This document shows positions 23,288-36,212 of a stretch of DNA of 64,000 nucleotides, piece after piece. Source of the stretch: Aldrovandia affinis (Eukaryota > Chordata > Actinopteri > Notacanthiformes > Halosauridae); NCBI GenBank assembly GCA_029706075.1, contig JAINUG010000140.1:536001-600000 (forward strand), read 5' to 3'. Under the pieces are notes generated by a model. That model saw nothing but the letters and a program-made list of their open reading frames with translations, was not told the DNA's origin and did no database searches. The position numbers were made by a program, and so were the translations under genes. Numbering within the stretch: the first letter of the stretch is position 1; each line of letters begins with the position of its first letter.

Positions 23288-23884
23288 GGTGGAACAGGAA
23301 TTTAGAGAGCACAGAATAACTATTGCCCAGTGAAAAAAAGAACTAACTTGACTGAATTACTTATTATTTTCCACAAACACATTAATTTTCGATGTGTTGC
23401 TAAGAAATAAACCTCTCCTTCCCACACGTTTGCTTCATATGTTTTGCATCTCACCTGCAGGCCGGCCTCTTACACGTGAATATCGTCGCGATTACGTTAG
23501 GCTACTGTACTGTACAGCAGTGCCGGAATTATGAACGCCATTTCGTTCATTAATATAATTTATGGCCAAAAAGTAATAATTGGCTATTGGGGTCTGCGAA
23601 GTTACCCTATTTAAAACGAAATAAATACGCATAGAACGATTTTATTTTAAAAAAGTTAACACCGTGCTTATATTGTCGTGAATATTATTTTAAGACAATA
23701 CATGTTATTTTAAAAGTTCTTCTTATCGTTTTTTATATTTCCATATGTACAAACATCCCAATGTACCTATAGGCCCTAACATTAAATACTTAAAATACTT
23801 TAAAATGTACTGTTTAATGTCAAATTAATACAAACGAAATAAATAAACTACGTGAGAATAAATGTTGATATCGTAGGAGTGCGA

Positions 23885-24263
23885 AGTCGAGTGTGAAAGG
23901 TTCCGGCCAGAACACTTATTCCGAACACAATCCATATTTCCTCGCGCTCGTTCCGTGTTCCACACGCGCCAGCAGCGAGCCGAGGACCGCGACTTCACGT
24001 CTGCTCGGGCCGACCGGATCCTCGTTTCGTACCGCTTTTTTTGGTGAATCTGGCCAGTTCGGTGTTTTTATATAAGAAAAAGGGGGCACAATACAGGCCT
24101 TCTGTATATCTATTTCTATCCATAAAGAGAGAGAGAGAGAGAGAGAGAGGAACTGCTATCGAAACACAATCGTTCATTTCCTTATTAAACGGGAGCTGCG
24201 TTTGTTTTTTGGGGGGGGAGAGAGAGCGTAAATAACCGCTGAATATCTCCAGTCTGCGTGGAC
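23885..24263 (+). promoter_or_regulatory. hdgfl3: hdgfl3 promoter and 5' UTR region
   Basis: A CpG-richer block immediately upstream of the hdgfl3 start, containing a (GA)n run at 24127-24149. Extent inferred from base composition only. Confidence 0.45.
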
Positions 24264-27200
24264 ATGGCTCGCCCCCGACCACGGGAGTACAAATGTGGAG
24301 ATCTTGTTTTCGCGAAAATGAAGGGATACCCGCACTGGCCGGCCAGGGTGAGTAGGCTGCTGCGGTGTCGGCGGGCCGCGGAGACGGGAGGCGGGAGGCG
24401 GGGTCGCCGGAGACAATGCGACCGGCAGCAGGAGGACGGGGTGATGCCGTTACGCTTCCCCCGTAGTTCCTGCATCTTAAATGTTTATAACGCAGAAACA
24501 CAGCGGCTCCCCGGCCTTCAGTAGGCCATTAGGATGTACACTAGGCTGTGATGGGTACTGTTCAATATGCGCCACACTCATGTTTTAAATGCGGGCGGAT
24601 GGACTCGGTCGGTCGGTACTGTAAGCAGTCTCGGAGCCATGTCCATGTTTTGTTGCAGAGTGAAAGTAAAGCGCCACTACTTCGCTAACGTCTCTCAGTC
24701 TGACACGCTTTTCGCTTTTATGTGAAGCGGGAGGGAGGGAGAAAGGGACGTGAAATGTGAAATGGACGTTTTTAACTCCGTTTTGTTGAAAGAGAGACCA
24801 TCATGTGGTAGCGGCTGGCGTTTTCCGGCTGCGGATAATGTTCAGGGGAGAGCGATGCGCTAGCCTGCCGGTGGGGTGAGATTTGACGCTCCTTCTTACG
24901 TGGGTGAAAAGAAAGCCTTTTTAACCACAGCTGCGCTGGCGAGACCTCTGTGTGGACAATGTCACAGCGGCCTGCCTACTTATCACTAATAACACACTAA
25001 TTTATCTGCTATTTCAGCGTTTGTTTTTAGTCAAGGGACGATCTCAGTTTAGCAGCTAAACCACCATTCACGGAAGGAAGTGTCAACATCGCCTTTGCCT
25101 TGATGGCACTTTCAAGTAACTAGCGTTCGTCTTCGCAACAGCGAGAGGTTAAAAAGTAACCAAACGCAAGGTTTTCACGCACACACCGCACGGAACCGAC
25201 CAACATTATTACGGTGACAAGAAGAGAGCACAAGCGATACTAATATTTAATATTCAACGTTAACGTTACCTTCGTAAGAAACAGATGATCAAAGTATACA
25301 GTGCGGTTGATTTAAAACGTCGATAGCTACGTGTAACCATGGAAACCGTTGCGTCCAGGTCACCGTGGGTGAAATCAGACGCGACTTTGGTACATGCATA
25401 CGTCATCAAACCATAATTCATAATTCATATAACTTCCAGTTTTTATCACCGTGTGGTATGTTTGGATCCTTAACCTTAGATAACGGGGCTCATTATTAGT
25501 ATTAATTTTAAGTCATGACTACAGAACTGTATCTGACCTTGATATTGGTAAAAAAAATATTCTGAATGAAGACAGTATTTGAAAATAATGAGAATAGTTA
25601 TTTTTTGGAAGTACTGTAGCCTAACAACATGTCAGGCACAAACAAGTCAACCACAAGTCTGGTTTATAAACATCTTTGTACATCCAAATATGGAAACGTA
25701 TCCCTGCCAAACCTCAGAAGAATGTGCACATTGGGAAAGGGTTTGCAGTACCAAGTTTGAGATTTCATTTCACAATCTGTGTTTAGGCTGCACAGTGGTG
25801 CAGTGGATAGCACTGTCGCTGCACAGCCAGAAGGTCCTGGGTTTGAATCCCAGCCAGGGCCTTTCTGTGTGGAGTTTGCATGTTCTCCCTGTGTCCGCAT
25901 GGGTTTCCTCTGGGTACTCCGGTTTCCTCCCACAGTCCAAAGACATGCACGCTAGGCTAATTGGAGAGTCTAAATTGCCCTGTAGGTATGAGTGTGTGAG
26001 TGAATGGTGTATGTGTCCTGCGATGGATTGCGATCGACCTGTCCAGGGTGTATTCCTGCCTCTCGCCCAATGTATGCTGGGATAGGCTCCAGCCCCCCCC
26101 CTCGACTCTGACCAGGAATAAGCAGATTAGATAATGAATGAATGAATCTGAATTTACAGAATGTGCATTTTAAAACATGTTGTTGTCTATAGCACATGTG
26201 TGTATATATATATATATATATATAGAATCACTCAAACTGCATAATGTAGTATTCAATAACATAAATCCCAGGCATATTTATTGAAAGAGTTGATATGTTT
26301 AAATAAATGGTGGCCACAAAGTGACGTTTTCATGACCATAGATATATCTGTGTCAATGCAACATTTATTTCAGCCTTAAAAAAACTGTTACTGTACTATA
26401 TACACTGGTGAGTCACAATAAAAAAATAAAGAAAGTGTAAAAACAGATGGACATTTATGTAAAAAGCACATGCACATTGGATTATGTGCTTATTTTATAC
26501 AGTTTGAGAGAGGAGCAGTTTTAATCACACTTGTTTGACCGGGCGGTGCAAGGAAAGCAGCATTTCATTTATTTATTTTTGTATGAGTTTATTTGTAAGG
26601 GACAAGCACAGAGAGCACTGACAGCCGCAGAAGCAGTGCCCGATGCACTGGACATGTGTATGTAGCCGAAGCTCATTTCCAACACCAGTCCCTCGATGGG
26701 CATTGATAGTTCAATCAATCAATAAAATAATAAAATTACATTGTTACAGTTTAAAATCAGTGCATATAATGACCAAAAACAACAACAGCAACAACAACCA
26801 TACATGACACGACAAAAACAAACAAACAAACAAAGAGAACATGAGCTCAAATACAGTAATGATTAGTTGGTGTCATGATTACGATTTTCGCCAAGCTTTA
26901 GCCAGGACTTGATTGTTGTGGAAAACATTTTAAAATCTTTGATCTGTTTTGAACTGCCAGGTAGAGAATTCCAGAGTGCATCGATTAACCCTCGCCTGAC
27001 TTTACGGTCATGGGCAGTGAGTCACAGTGCTGTACCAGCACAGTGGAGGCTGAGGCTAAAAGACGTTACACAGGAAGCCGTTTCCGTGCTGATTGCTGAT
27101 CAGACTGATTGACTGCGCTCCAGATTAGCCGGTGAAAGAGCCGTGATCTTTTCCGCATTAGCACACTGACCTGTCGCTCTGACTGCATCGGCACACCCCC

Positions 27201-30200
27201 ATCTCCTTCAGGACAGTTTGCATACATTTGCCCTCGTCCAATGGGAAAGCCTGACCACATTTGAACCCCATCTGTATTAAAGAGACTACACAGTAATACC
27301 AGGGCTGAGCAAGGAGGGCCGTATCCGTTTCTGGATTTCATGCCAACTTCTGCTCTTAATGATTTAATTAGCCCCAATCATTTACGTGATCTGACATTTT
27401 AGCTCAATTTCTTTATAAATGACTGTTCTTGTGTTCCCATATGAAACATGTTACTGTGGTCTAATCTGCAGGTGAACCAGCATTGGCATATCCAACTAAT
27501 TAGCTAATTGAGCCACAGGGGTAATTGGTAGAAGCAAAAACCTGCACACACACCGGCCCTCCAGGACCGGAGTTTCCCACCCCTCTAGGACCGGAGTTTC
27601 CCACCCCTGACCTATACCCATTCCAGCTGCTTCTGCCATCTGTCCCTGCTCTGAATTATGGTGGACTTGATTGCTCATATTTTCAGATTTTCTGATTTAT
27701 TCCTGACTTTGTTTCCAGATCGATGAACTTCCGGAAGGAGCCGTCAAGCCGCCCGCGAATAAATACCCGATCTTCTTCTTCGGGACGCACGAAACGTACG
27801 CATATGCATTTTTTTGTATCACATTATTGTCAGAGATGAACTGTCAGTCTATAATATATATTACATGATCAAGATTCAGCCTCTCCACCTCAGCGGTTAA
27901 GGATGAGGGAGAAACTGTCTGATGCCAGGAAGTGTTTGGCTGCTGAGTGCTCGTGCAATCTCTGTGTTCAACTTGCATGGTGGCAACGGAAATGGTTCAA
28001 CGAGGGGGGTTGATGGGTAATGTAGTTCGACTTGAGATTGTGTCATGTGTTTTAATTACACTCGGACTACAGTTCCCATCAGACCCCCACTGAAAATATT
28101 TTGTGTCTCTGTGCCTAGTGGACTCAGCCCTGAATGAACCACCTGAAGGCCAGTTTTGAAAGAGACCGTTAAGTTAAGAGGATAACTATGAGCTGATGAA
28201 CTACGCTCCTGTTTCTAGTGGTGCAATTCCAGCTGATGCTCCTACATCACTCAATTTCTTGTGTATCATTAGCTTCAAAATGAGTTAGGACAAAACACTG
28301 GCAGCCAGCACGGGCCCACATTTACATTACATTACATTACATGAATTCTCCAGAGGGGCGTATAATGGCCGAGAACATAAGTGCACTCACGTGAGTTACA
28401 TCAGCAGCAGGGACCCAGAAATGGCTCAACAACAGCACTCCCACACACAGTGAGTGTGCGTGCATCTTCACTAACGCACAGATGTAGCTGAAGTATAGCT
28501 ACAAACCTAATAACCACGACACAAGTCGTAAATACATTATATAACATACAAAAAACACAAGTGATACTGCCAACAGCATAAAAAATCACCTGAATTATTG
28601 AAATGACAAGTGGTAGGCGGTGGAGACGGGAGAGGGGGGATACAGTCTGATGTGTGAGGGCCTCATCCTGCCTCTGCTGCCCTGACCACCATGAGAAGTT
28701 CATTCCAGGGGTGGTGGATAGCGTAGCGGTCTAACGCACCATATTTTGGCTGGTCCGATACGGTGTGCCCTGCCTGTCAGGGACGTGGTTCTAAACCCGT
28801 CTCTACCAGACCGGCCCTGGTCATCAGCCCCAATTGGCTGTCTGCCCCAGGGGGAGGAGGGGAGGGTGAGCCGGCTCCGGTCCACCGTGAAGCACGTAAG
28901 GGAGTCTCCAGAATGTATACATGCCATTTAGCAGATATATATATATATACGTGCCATTTTATCCAAAGCGACTTACCGAATCGAACCCACAACCTATGCG
29001 TTGCAAACGCCATGCTCTACCTACTGAGCCACACAGAACCACGCTCTACCTACTGAGCCACACAGAACCACACTCTACCTACTGAGCCACACAGGACCAT
29101 GCTCTACCTACTGAGACACACAGAACCACACAGAACGTGGGTGGGGGCGAATTCCATCTGGAAGGAAGTGGAGTTCGCTGCCCTCTGAGAATTAGCTTGC
29201 CTCGTAGAGACGAGCAGCGGACTCGTGTGGGGAGGATAAATCGAAATAAATAGAGGGTGTAATTGGCTACCAAATTGGGAGAAAAACAGGAAAAATATCA
29301 GAAACAAATCAAATAAATGTTAAAAAAGAAGTTAATTCCACCACTGGGGGGTCAGAACAGACCGGCATCACGGCCAGGAAGAGGAACCAAGCAGGGGAGG
29401 GACAGCCAGTCACCCCGTTAGGTTTACCATTTACTTTCCTCATGCAGTCGGTGAAACTTTGTATGTTCTAGCCAGGACAGGACAGGACAGGAACAGGACA
29501 CACATAATAGGTTCATGTCACGTATATGTGTGGAAGAGAATCAGAGTTGAGAAACCATACTGAGGAGATATGGTGAATGCACAGGTTTTGAGCCAAAATG
29601 GCACCGTGTGGTTCTGATGTGACCTGTCTTCCTGCAAGGGCATTCCTGGGCCCGAAAGATCTCCTTCCATACAAGGACTACAAGGATAAATTTGGCAAAT
29701 CCAACAAAAGAAAAGGCTTCAACGAGGGTCTGTGGGAAATTGAGAACAATCCTGGGGTTAAGTTTACTGGATACCAGGTAAGTTGTGTTAAAAAATAAAC
29801 ACAAATGAGCCTCATTTGTGTAACCATTACATATTAGGTAACATAAGGTAGTTCAGGTCCACATTTTTTGTGGAGGTAAAGAAGAGGTACAATCAAGTGG
29901 CAAAAGTATAAAAACACATCATATCCCCTTGTGTCCAGAGACATGGTGGTGATGTAAGTGATGATGTAATATGGAGAAGACGGTGATGTAAGTGATGATG
30001 TAATAAGGACTGCGTGCCATGTGCGAAGGCCGTCCAGCAGCAGAGCTCCTCGGAGACGGAGGGCGAGGGCGGGAACGCGGCGGATGCCAGCAGCGAGGGC
30101 GAGGAGGCCGAGGAGGGCGAGCCCATCGAGGCAAAGGGGGACAAGGCCGGATCCAAGCGGAAAAAGACGGCCGCCTCAAAGGTACTTTGAGTGTACTCAT

Positions 30201-31841
30201 CAGTGTGCTTTGATTTTGTGCTTTATAACTGTAGACCACCTATTTTACCATAGCTCCACGAAGGCACATTTTAAAAGCTTGTCCCTCACCAGGGTTCGAT
30301 TCCACCGGCCGCCCCAGTATCTGCTCTGGCCTGGAGTGCCACTAGGGGGTGGCAATTGGCTGTCTGCCCCAGGGAGGGGGGAAGGAAGCTGATATGAGCT
30401 CACTGCGTATAGGAGTGGCTCTAGAGTACCGGAGTTACAGTCGACGGCTTGGCGAGTGCCGGCTCGGAGGAGACGGTACACCGCCTTTGTCACTGCCGGT
30501 CTCAGGGCTACAGTAGCGAACTCACTAGAGGGTGTAATTGGCTACTAAATTGGGAGCAGAATGGGATAAAATCAGAAAGAAATTCTTTAGAAAAGCTTGT
30601 CCCTCGATTACAGCAGAAATAGATGAAGCTGACAACAATGTACTGGGTGGACCCCCACCCACCCCCTTAAAACATTTAAAAACTAGTACAGCACTTCTCC
30701 ACCAAGTCTTTGCTTAGCAACCACTGTTGCCTAGCAACTGCGGTGCCTTGTACAAGCCCATTTCCTAAAGTGTGATAGGCCTGTATTGGAAGATCTTTCC
30801 TTTACAAATATAGTGGTTGATGCCAGGTGACAATGCTATTCCATTTTCTTGTGTAAAGTATTCCTGAACAAACCCTGCTAGCTTGTAAGTGCGTAGGCTA
30901 GTATCAGTCACAAATTTGAAGGGTCACTCTGACCAAAATCCATAATTTCATGATGTACTCCAAATGGCAAATATAATGTGAGTCAATTTTCAAATAACTG
31001 CCACACCAAAATAACCCAGACTAACCTGTCTCTTCTGGCCACATATTGACATTGTGAGAATTAAATAAAGATGAATATTGACTTGGTAGGTCTTTATTTA
31101 ATGCAATGCTAAAGCAACAGCTGTTGTTGGCAGTTGGCAGAAAGGGTAATGCAGCATCTTCACCAGATCACGGCACTAAGATCAAAATGAAAATAGAAGG
31201 AATCCATGCACACCACAGATATGCAAGGCATTCTGGGATATCATCCCCCTTGTGGCTCACTGGCCAATCAGCTGTCAGCAACGCCTCTGAGCCCACTGGC
31301 AGGGCTCCCACTCAAATCACATCTCCATTCTCCATTCTCCATGACATTTCAATGACAAATGTAAGATTTTCGATGACTTTTTTTGAGACTGAGGCAAACA
31401 TTGACTTTACTTTCATAACTTAACACGTTTGTTGCCAGTGTCAAATACACATAACATTGTGTGTGTGTGTGTGAGTGTGAATCCATGTGTGTCTGTGTGT
31501 GAGAGAGAGAACAGCCGTGGCAGGTGGCAACAACAATGGCAGGGGAACAGACGTTTTGCGGTAATGTTATCGGAAAAGAAGTAATCAAATATATAATGTT
31601 ACATGGAATCAGACATTTCCATGGCACAATAATTCTCAATGATTATCAAGGTTTTTCCATGACACGTGGGAACCTGCGTCTTTCTCTCTCCCAGAAGGCC
31701 TCTAAGCTTTCCAGGAAGTGCTCGGGTGAGGAAGACGAGGAGAAGGACGGACAGGAGGAAGATCACAAGAGCGGCTCCGAGGCCGGAGATGGCGACAACG
31801 ACGTGCAAAACGCCTCAGAGAATAAGAAAGCGAATCAAGGG
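24264..31841 (+). CDS. hdgfl3: HDGF-like 3 (PWWP-domain protein), last few codons unresolved
   Basis: HDGF-family nuclear proteins bind methylated-histone nucleosomes through a PWWP domain. Exons: 24264-24347 ([26 protein letters not shown]), 27719-27795 ([20 protein letters not shown]), 29639-29777 ([33 protein letters not shown]), 30029-30181 (acidic, [15 protein letters not shown]) and 31695-31841 (acidic/Lys-rich tail). Phases agree, giving 200 codons against about 203 in vertebrate HDGFL3, so only a tiny terminal coding segment is missing. The start is the family's conserved [10 protein letters not shown]. The PHWP variant of the PWWP core is as in relatives. Synteny with bnc1 supports the name. 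Confidence 0.93.
25788..26148 (+). repeat. Fish tRNA-related SINE (family F) in hdgfl3 intron 1
   Basis: Head cagtggtgcagtggatagc with B-box-like gggtttgaatccc, body tggagtttgcatgttctccc and ggtttcctcccacagtcc, 3' end gggataggctccagc with (GAAT)n. A second copy lies in reverse at 50975-51285. Confidence 0.85.
26560..27010. repeat. Unclassified repeat-like segment
   Basis: Recognisable fish dispersed-repeat style (ggacaagcacagagagc, then simple AAC/AAAC runs and ccagagtgcatcgattaacc), not matched elsewhere in this window. Confidence 0.35.
27270..27612 (-). repeat. Dispersed repeat (family I)
   Basis: Matches 33685-33985 in reverse complement, sharing accaattacccctgtggctc and atttcatgccaacttctgctc-type blocks. 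It ends in a short tandem duplication of ctaggaccggagtttcccac. Confidence 0.8.
28708..29300 (+). repeat. Family B SINE split by a family C SINE
   Basis: Family B sequence runs to about 28918 (gagtctccagaa), is interrupted by a minus-strand family C SINE (about 28919-29139, four A-box units), and resumes at cgtgggtgggggcgaattc. The pentamer cagaa is present on both sides, a possible short target duplication. Shows that family C moved after family B. Confidence 0.85.
30290..30600 (+). repeat. Family A SINE in hdgfl3 intron 4
   Basis: 5'-truncated copy starting agggttcgattccaccggc. Confidence 0.8.
31305..31677. mobile_element. MITE-like repeat (copy 3) ending next to hdgfl3 exon 5
   Basis: Left end cagggctcccactcaaat and right end acacgtgggaacctg form imperfect inverted repeats. 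The internal TG array is short. The right end lies about 18 bp before the exon at 31695. Confidence 0.75.
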
Positions 31842-31849
31842 GTAACTTT

Positions 31850-32115
31850 CAACTATTCACATCCAATTACATCCACTATTTATTTAGATTGGCCCTCCCC
31901 ACACGGGTCCGCCGTTCGTCTCTACGAGGCAAACTAATTCTCCAAGGGCAGCGAACTCTGCTTCCTTCGAGACGGAATTCGCCCACCCATGTTCTGGAGA
32001 CTCCCATGCTTCACTGCGGACTCGAGCCAGCCCACCCTCCCCCTGGGGCGAACAGCCAAACGCCGCCCCCGATCGGGGCTGACGAACCGCGTCCCTGACA
32101 GGCAGTGCAGACTCC
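31850..32115 (-). repeat. Family B SINE starting about 10 bp after hdgfl3 exon 5
   Basis: The tail-end homology begins within about 10 bp of the donor at 31842; the head end is truncated near 32115. Confidence 0.75.
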
Positions 32116-32310
32116 TATCAGGCCATCAGGCCAGCACCAAGCTTAGCTTTTATGGAAAATCACAAACAGGTTCAACAGCAATGCGGTCAGATTGGTAGAA
32201 TGTCAGTCATAAAACACTGTAGATTCACATGGTACCACTAGAGGGCACACTTGCTGTTGCCGTTTCCTCTCAAAGGCAATTGGAAATATTCATGTCAGAC
32301 TATTGTGCAT

Positions 32311-32998
32311 ACAGTGGGGAAAATAAGCCCCTGCTGATTTTGTGATCCACCATCCCCTCCCAGAAAATTACATTTAGCATTTATTTGTGTTTTATGGAAA
32401 ATCACAAACAGGTTCAACAGCAATGCGGATCCCAGATTGGCCCACTCCTCTTTAGAATGTCAGTCCTCATCAAAACACTGGTAGATTCAGAGAAACATGG
32501 TACCACTGGGGATGGTGTTCTTGGGGAGGGCTTTTTTCTTCCTCCAAACACACTTGCTGTTGTCTCATCGTTTCCCAAGCCTCTCAAAGGTGCAATTGGA
32601 AATATTCATGTCAGACATAATTGTGCATATATAATGTCAACAAGCTCCAGTTAGTGATAATTCGAGGTGAGATCTCTACGAGGGAAAAGGTTTCTTCCAT
32701 TTTCTTTTCGCACCAACAGTTGACTCCTTCTCAGGCATTTTGCCCATTCCATCATTCATACAGTGTCTATAAAATATGATTTGACTCCATTTTAATTTGG
32801 TCACATAACCGGTCTGTGGGAGCCAGAATTCTTGCTGTTTTGCTAGGGGGTGAAATACTTATTTTCTCTCACAAATAAATGTTTAAAATTCATATAATGT
32901 GATTTTCTGGGATTTTTTTAAAATATTCTGAACCTTGAAATTATTGTGTTCTTTTAAGGGGGCAAACCAGACCCAGTTACTTATTTTCCCCACTGTAT
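32311..32998. mobile_element. Tc1-type deletion derivative
   Basis: Left end acagtggggaaaataag and right end cttattttccccactgt are inverted repeats. The interior (32385-32650) has a shorter, degraded copy just outside the left end at 32140-32310, so the locus is a partial tandem duplication. Confidence 0.7.
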
Positions 32999-34500
32999 AT
33001 AATGAAGAACGATCTCTACAAAAAGGTTTTTAGCATTTTGTATCATTCATATAGTGTCTATAAAATTGATTTGCAGGCGCCAGGAGCGAAGAACGAGTCA
33101 TTCATCATTCATGACTGTCGAGTGTTACTGGAAACGTTACATTTTCATTACGGTCTGTCTGTTTCAAAACACCGTCCCTACAAAACACCACTCTTCCCTC
33201 ATCTTGAAAATAATGTTGGGCTTTTTAGTTTTTCTACCATGACACAAAAGCATTCCTTATTCAACTACGCGGTCGATTCCAATGAGCGACAAAAGCAAGC
33301 CAAACAGATCAGCCTTTTACCACGTCAAAACAATGCTACCTTCTCTGGTTTTCCCAAAATGTTTTCTTAATCTCTCACACAGTCCATAACATCTGTAAAG
33401 CGGCATTCTCCTCATTTGTACGTTGCTGCATAAAAACTGCGTTCTTATACAACGGTATAGACAAGACGGACTACCTGCCCCAATACTCGTCCGTAGAAAA
33501 AATCCCTCTGAGCTACATCGCTGTTTTACGTCATTGGAAGAAAAGTGAATGGAAAAAAAAGTAGAATAAATGTGTGTACAAGTATCGTGCACAAATAGAG
33601 TTACACATTGTAACTCAGTAATATACATATATATACATATTTTATTTTGCCGTAGAATGTAGAACTACTAGTGTTCCTCTAAAGCAGGGGTGGGCAATTC
33701 CAGTCCTGGAGAGTCGGTGTGTGTGCAGGTTTTTGTTTCTACCAATTACCCCTGTGGCTCAATTAGCAAATTAGTTGGATACGCCAATGCTGGTTCACTT
33801 GTAGATTAGACTACAGTAGCATGTTTAATATGGGAACACAAGAACAGTCTTCAGCTGTCACTCATGGGCTTATCAAGAAACTTAGCTAAAATGTCAGATC
33901 ACGTAAATGATTGGGCTAATTCAATAATTAAGAGCAGAAGTTGGCATGAAATCCAGAAACGGCCCTCCTTGCCCACCCCTGATCTAAACCTCTAGGCGAC
34001 CGCTCGTCTTTTTTACGGAAAGGTAAAATATTAAGTGTCTGTGCATCTGTGGAATGGGTTATGTTTTTAGGGCATTTTGATTGGCATGCGTGACCGTTGT
34101 ACATATCACAAGAGACGCCACCGTTTCCCCTTTGGGTTTAAACGTTTGCACTACTGCCATTGGTCGTACGTACCGCTGTGGGCCAGCACTCCTGGTGTCG
34201 TCATGGGAAGTCCGTTCCATTCGCATTATACCTGTTGCCTTTTGCTTTGCCATTCTTTCTTTCGTTGTTTTCTTGTCAATACAAATGAATATATTCTATT
34301 TATTTTTTTGATGCTAAGTAGGAAAAGCTGTGGGGGAGATATAACCTCTTTTTGTTTGGTTTTCCTCTGAGTTTCTATGACATTTTGACCTTCGTTTATG
34401 CACGTGATTGGACATGTTTTTACATTTTCCAGGTTTGTAGTTATAAATGTAAAAGGGTTTTTGCTGTTTATGGAGAGAAAAAGAGTTTTACACAATAAAA
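32999..34500 (+). other. hdgfl3: Probable hdgfl3 3' UTR region with polyA signal aataaa at 34494
   Basis: No independent gene is recognised. A canonical aataaa at 34494-34499 ends a stretch containing a family I repeat (33685-33985). The last hdgfl3 exon probably starts here, but the acceptor could not be fixed; cag at 33075-33077 is one candidate. Confidence 0.4.
33685..33985 (+). repeat. Dispersed repeat (family I)
   Basis: Starts aggggtgggcaattccag and ends ccttgcccacccctg, so the ends are inverted repeats of ggggtgggcaa; a non-coding DNA-transposon derivative is likely. Confidence 0.75.
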
Positions 34501-34512
34501 TCATTGGAATGC

Positions 34513-34780
34513 AGAGGGTGGTGTCATGTGTGGTGTGTGTGTGTGTGTGTGTGTGAGTGTGTGTGTGTGTGTGTGTGGTGTCGTGTGAGTGTGTGTGTGT
34601 GGTGTGTGTGTGTGGTGAGTGTGTGTGTGTGTGGTGTCGTGTGTGTGTGTGTGTGTGGTGAGGTGTGTGTGTGGTGAGGTGTGTTGTGTGTGTGGTGTCG
34701 TGTGTGTGTGGTGAGGTGTGTTTGTGTGTGTGTGGTGGTGTGTGTGTGTGTGGTGAGGTGTGTTGTGTGTGGTCAGGCAG
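34513..34780. repeat. TG-rich minisatellite
   Basis: TG runs punctuated by tggtgtcgtgtg and tggtgaggtgtg blocks. The long minus-strand His/Thr frame is an artefact. Confidence 0.9.
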
Positions 34781-35019
34781 AATGACTTCACCAGAGGAAT
34801 AGTGCTGGCTTCGTCCCTTTGCACCGTCGTCACCGGTTTCCTGTTTCGTTCTAAGCGTGCAGCTCGGCAGTTGGAAAAGATAAACGAGGCTGTTGCTTGG
34901 CAACGCGGAATACCCCTGCAACTCGTCCAAAAAAGACGCGGGCTCCTCCTCACGTCCATCTCCACTGACGAGTTCAAACAAAACCAAACAAACGACCATT
35001 AATCTCAGGACACAACGGC

Positions 35020-35215
35020 AGCTTAGCGTAATGGTTAGGGGGAACTGGGCTTGTAACAGAGGTTGCAGGTTTGATTCCCAGGTGGGGGCACTGCCGTTGT
35101 ACCCTTGAGCACAAGGTACATAACCTGAATTGCTTCAGTAAAATATCCAGCTATTGAAATGGATTGTATGTGAAGTTGCTCTGGATAAGAGCGTCTGATA
35201 AAATGGCTAAAATGT
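35020..35215 (+). repeat. Family E SINE
   Basis: Head taatggttagggggaac, B-box-like ggtttgattccc, tail gataagagcgtctgataaaa. Confidence 0.8.
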
Positions 35216-35454
35216 AAAATACAACGTGGTCTACGCTGGTTCCATTAATCTCCCGTTTCCTTGTCGACACTTTTGCGGAGTCAGAAGTGGTGAGATGTGC
35301 AAGCTGAGCACACACCGTTCCCTGGGCGACGGAGCTGAAAGCACTTTACCGTCTGGTGTATTAGAGCAGGTATATTAAAGCCTTTGTCAGTTAATTTCGA
35401 CCCAGTTTATAATCTTATCTTTAATTTAATCTAATTTTTAATTTAATTTAAATT

Positions 35455-35740
35455 TAATATTCTTTATTACCATGTTACACAAGTGTAATTGGAATTTGTC
35501 TTTCCACATATCTCTCCTAAGAGAGGTCCGAGCACAGGGTCAGCCATAATACGGCGCCCCTGGAGCAGTTTTAGGGCTTCAGTGCCTTGCTCAAGGGCAC
35601 CTCGGCAGTTCCCCAGGAAGTGAACTAGCATCCCTCTGGTGTTTGTTTGGCCTTCCTGGGACTCGAACCAGTAACTCTCTGCTTGCCACCCTGTATCGCT
35701 AACCACTGAGCCACTGCACCCCCCAATCCGTTTACATCCG
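35455..35740. repeat. Dispersed SINE-like repeat (family G)
   Basis: Shares accatgttacacaag-, agagaggtc(c/t)gagc-cagggtcagcc and gtgccttgctcaagggca blocks with 62490-62765. Confidence 0.75.
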
Positions 35741-35899
35741 TTTCTCTGGAGAAGACAGCACCATGTTACAACGTGGTTTGCTGTGGAGCACACAGGAAGC
35801 CAGGAGACATTCACAGACGGGCAGTTGTTAAGACAACTGCAGCACATAAAGCCCATGAGCTGAAGAGCTTTAACTGTGGTATACAGTATATATATAATA

Positions 35900-36212
35900 T
35901 ATACATGCCATTTAGCAAACACTTTTATCCAAAGCAACTTACAGTAGTGAATGCATACATTTTTCAGTATATGTGGCCCCAATGGGAATCGAACCCACAA
36001 CCCAAGCGTTGTCAACGCCATGCTCTACCTACTGAGCCACACAGAACCACGCTCTACCTACTGAGCCACACAGAACCATGCTCTACCTACTGAGCCACAC
36101 AGAACCATGCTCTACCTACTGAGACAAACAGAACCACGCTCTACCTACTGAGCCACACAGAACCACACTCAACCTACTGAGCCACACAGAACCACACTCT
36201 ACCTACTGGCTT
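35900..36212 (-). repeat. tRNA SINE with 7 tandem A-box units (family C)
   Basis: Minus-strand copy: tail at 35905-36010, B-box gggttcgattccc, then about seven 29-bp units to 36212. Confidence 0.85.

Noticed and set aside
23995-24501. 168-codon minus-strand frame over the hdgfl3 start
   Set aside because: Antisense of the hdgfl3 first exon and CpG-rich 5' region; no similarity to known proteins.
33002-33370. 122-codon plus-strand frame as the last hdgfl3 exon
   Set aside because: The phase fits, but relatives end within about three codons after exon 5, and this frame has no HDGF similarity; kept only as a possible 3' UTR acceptor site.
34226-34999. 257-codon minus-strand frame
   Set aside because: Mostly a TG/CA minisatellite read as His/Thr/Pro; the ends show no domain.
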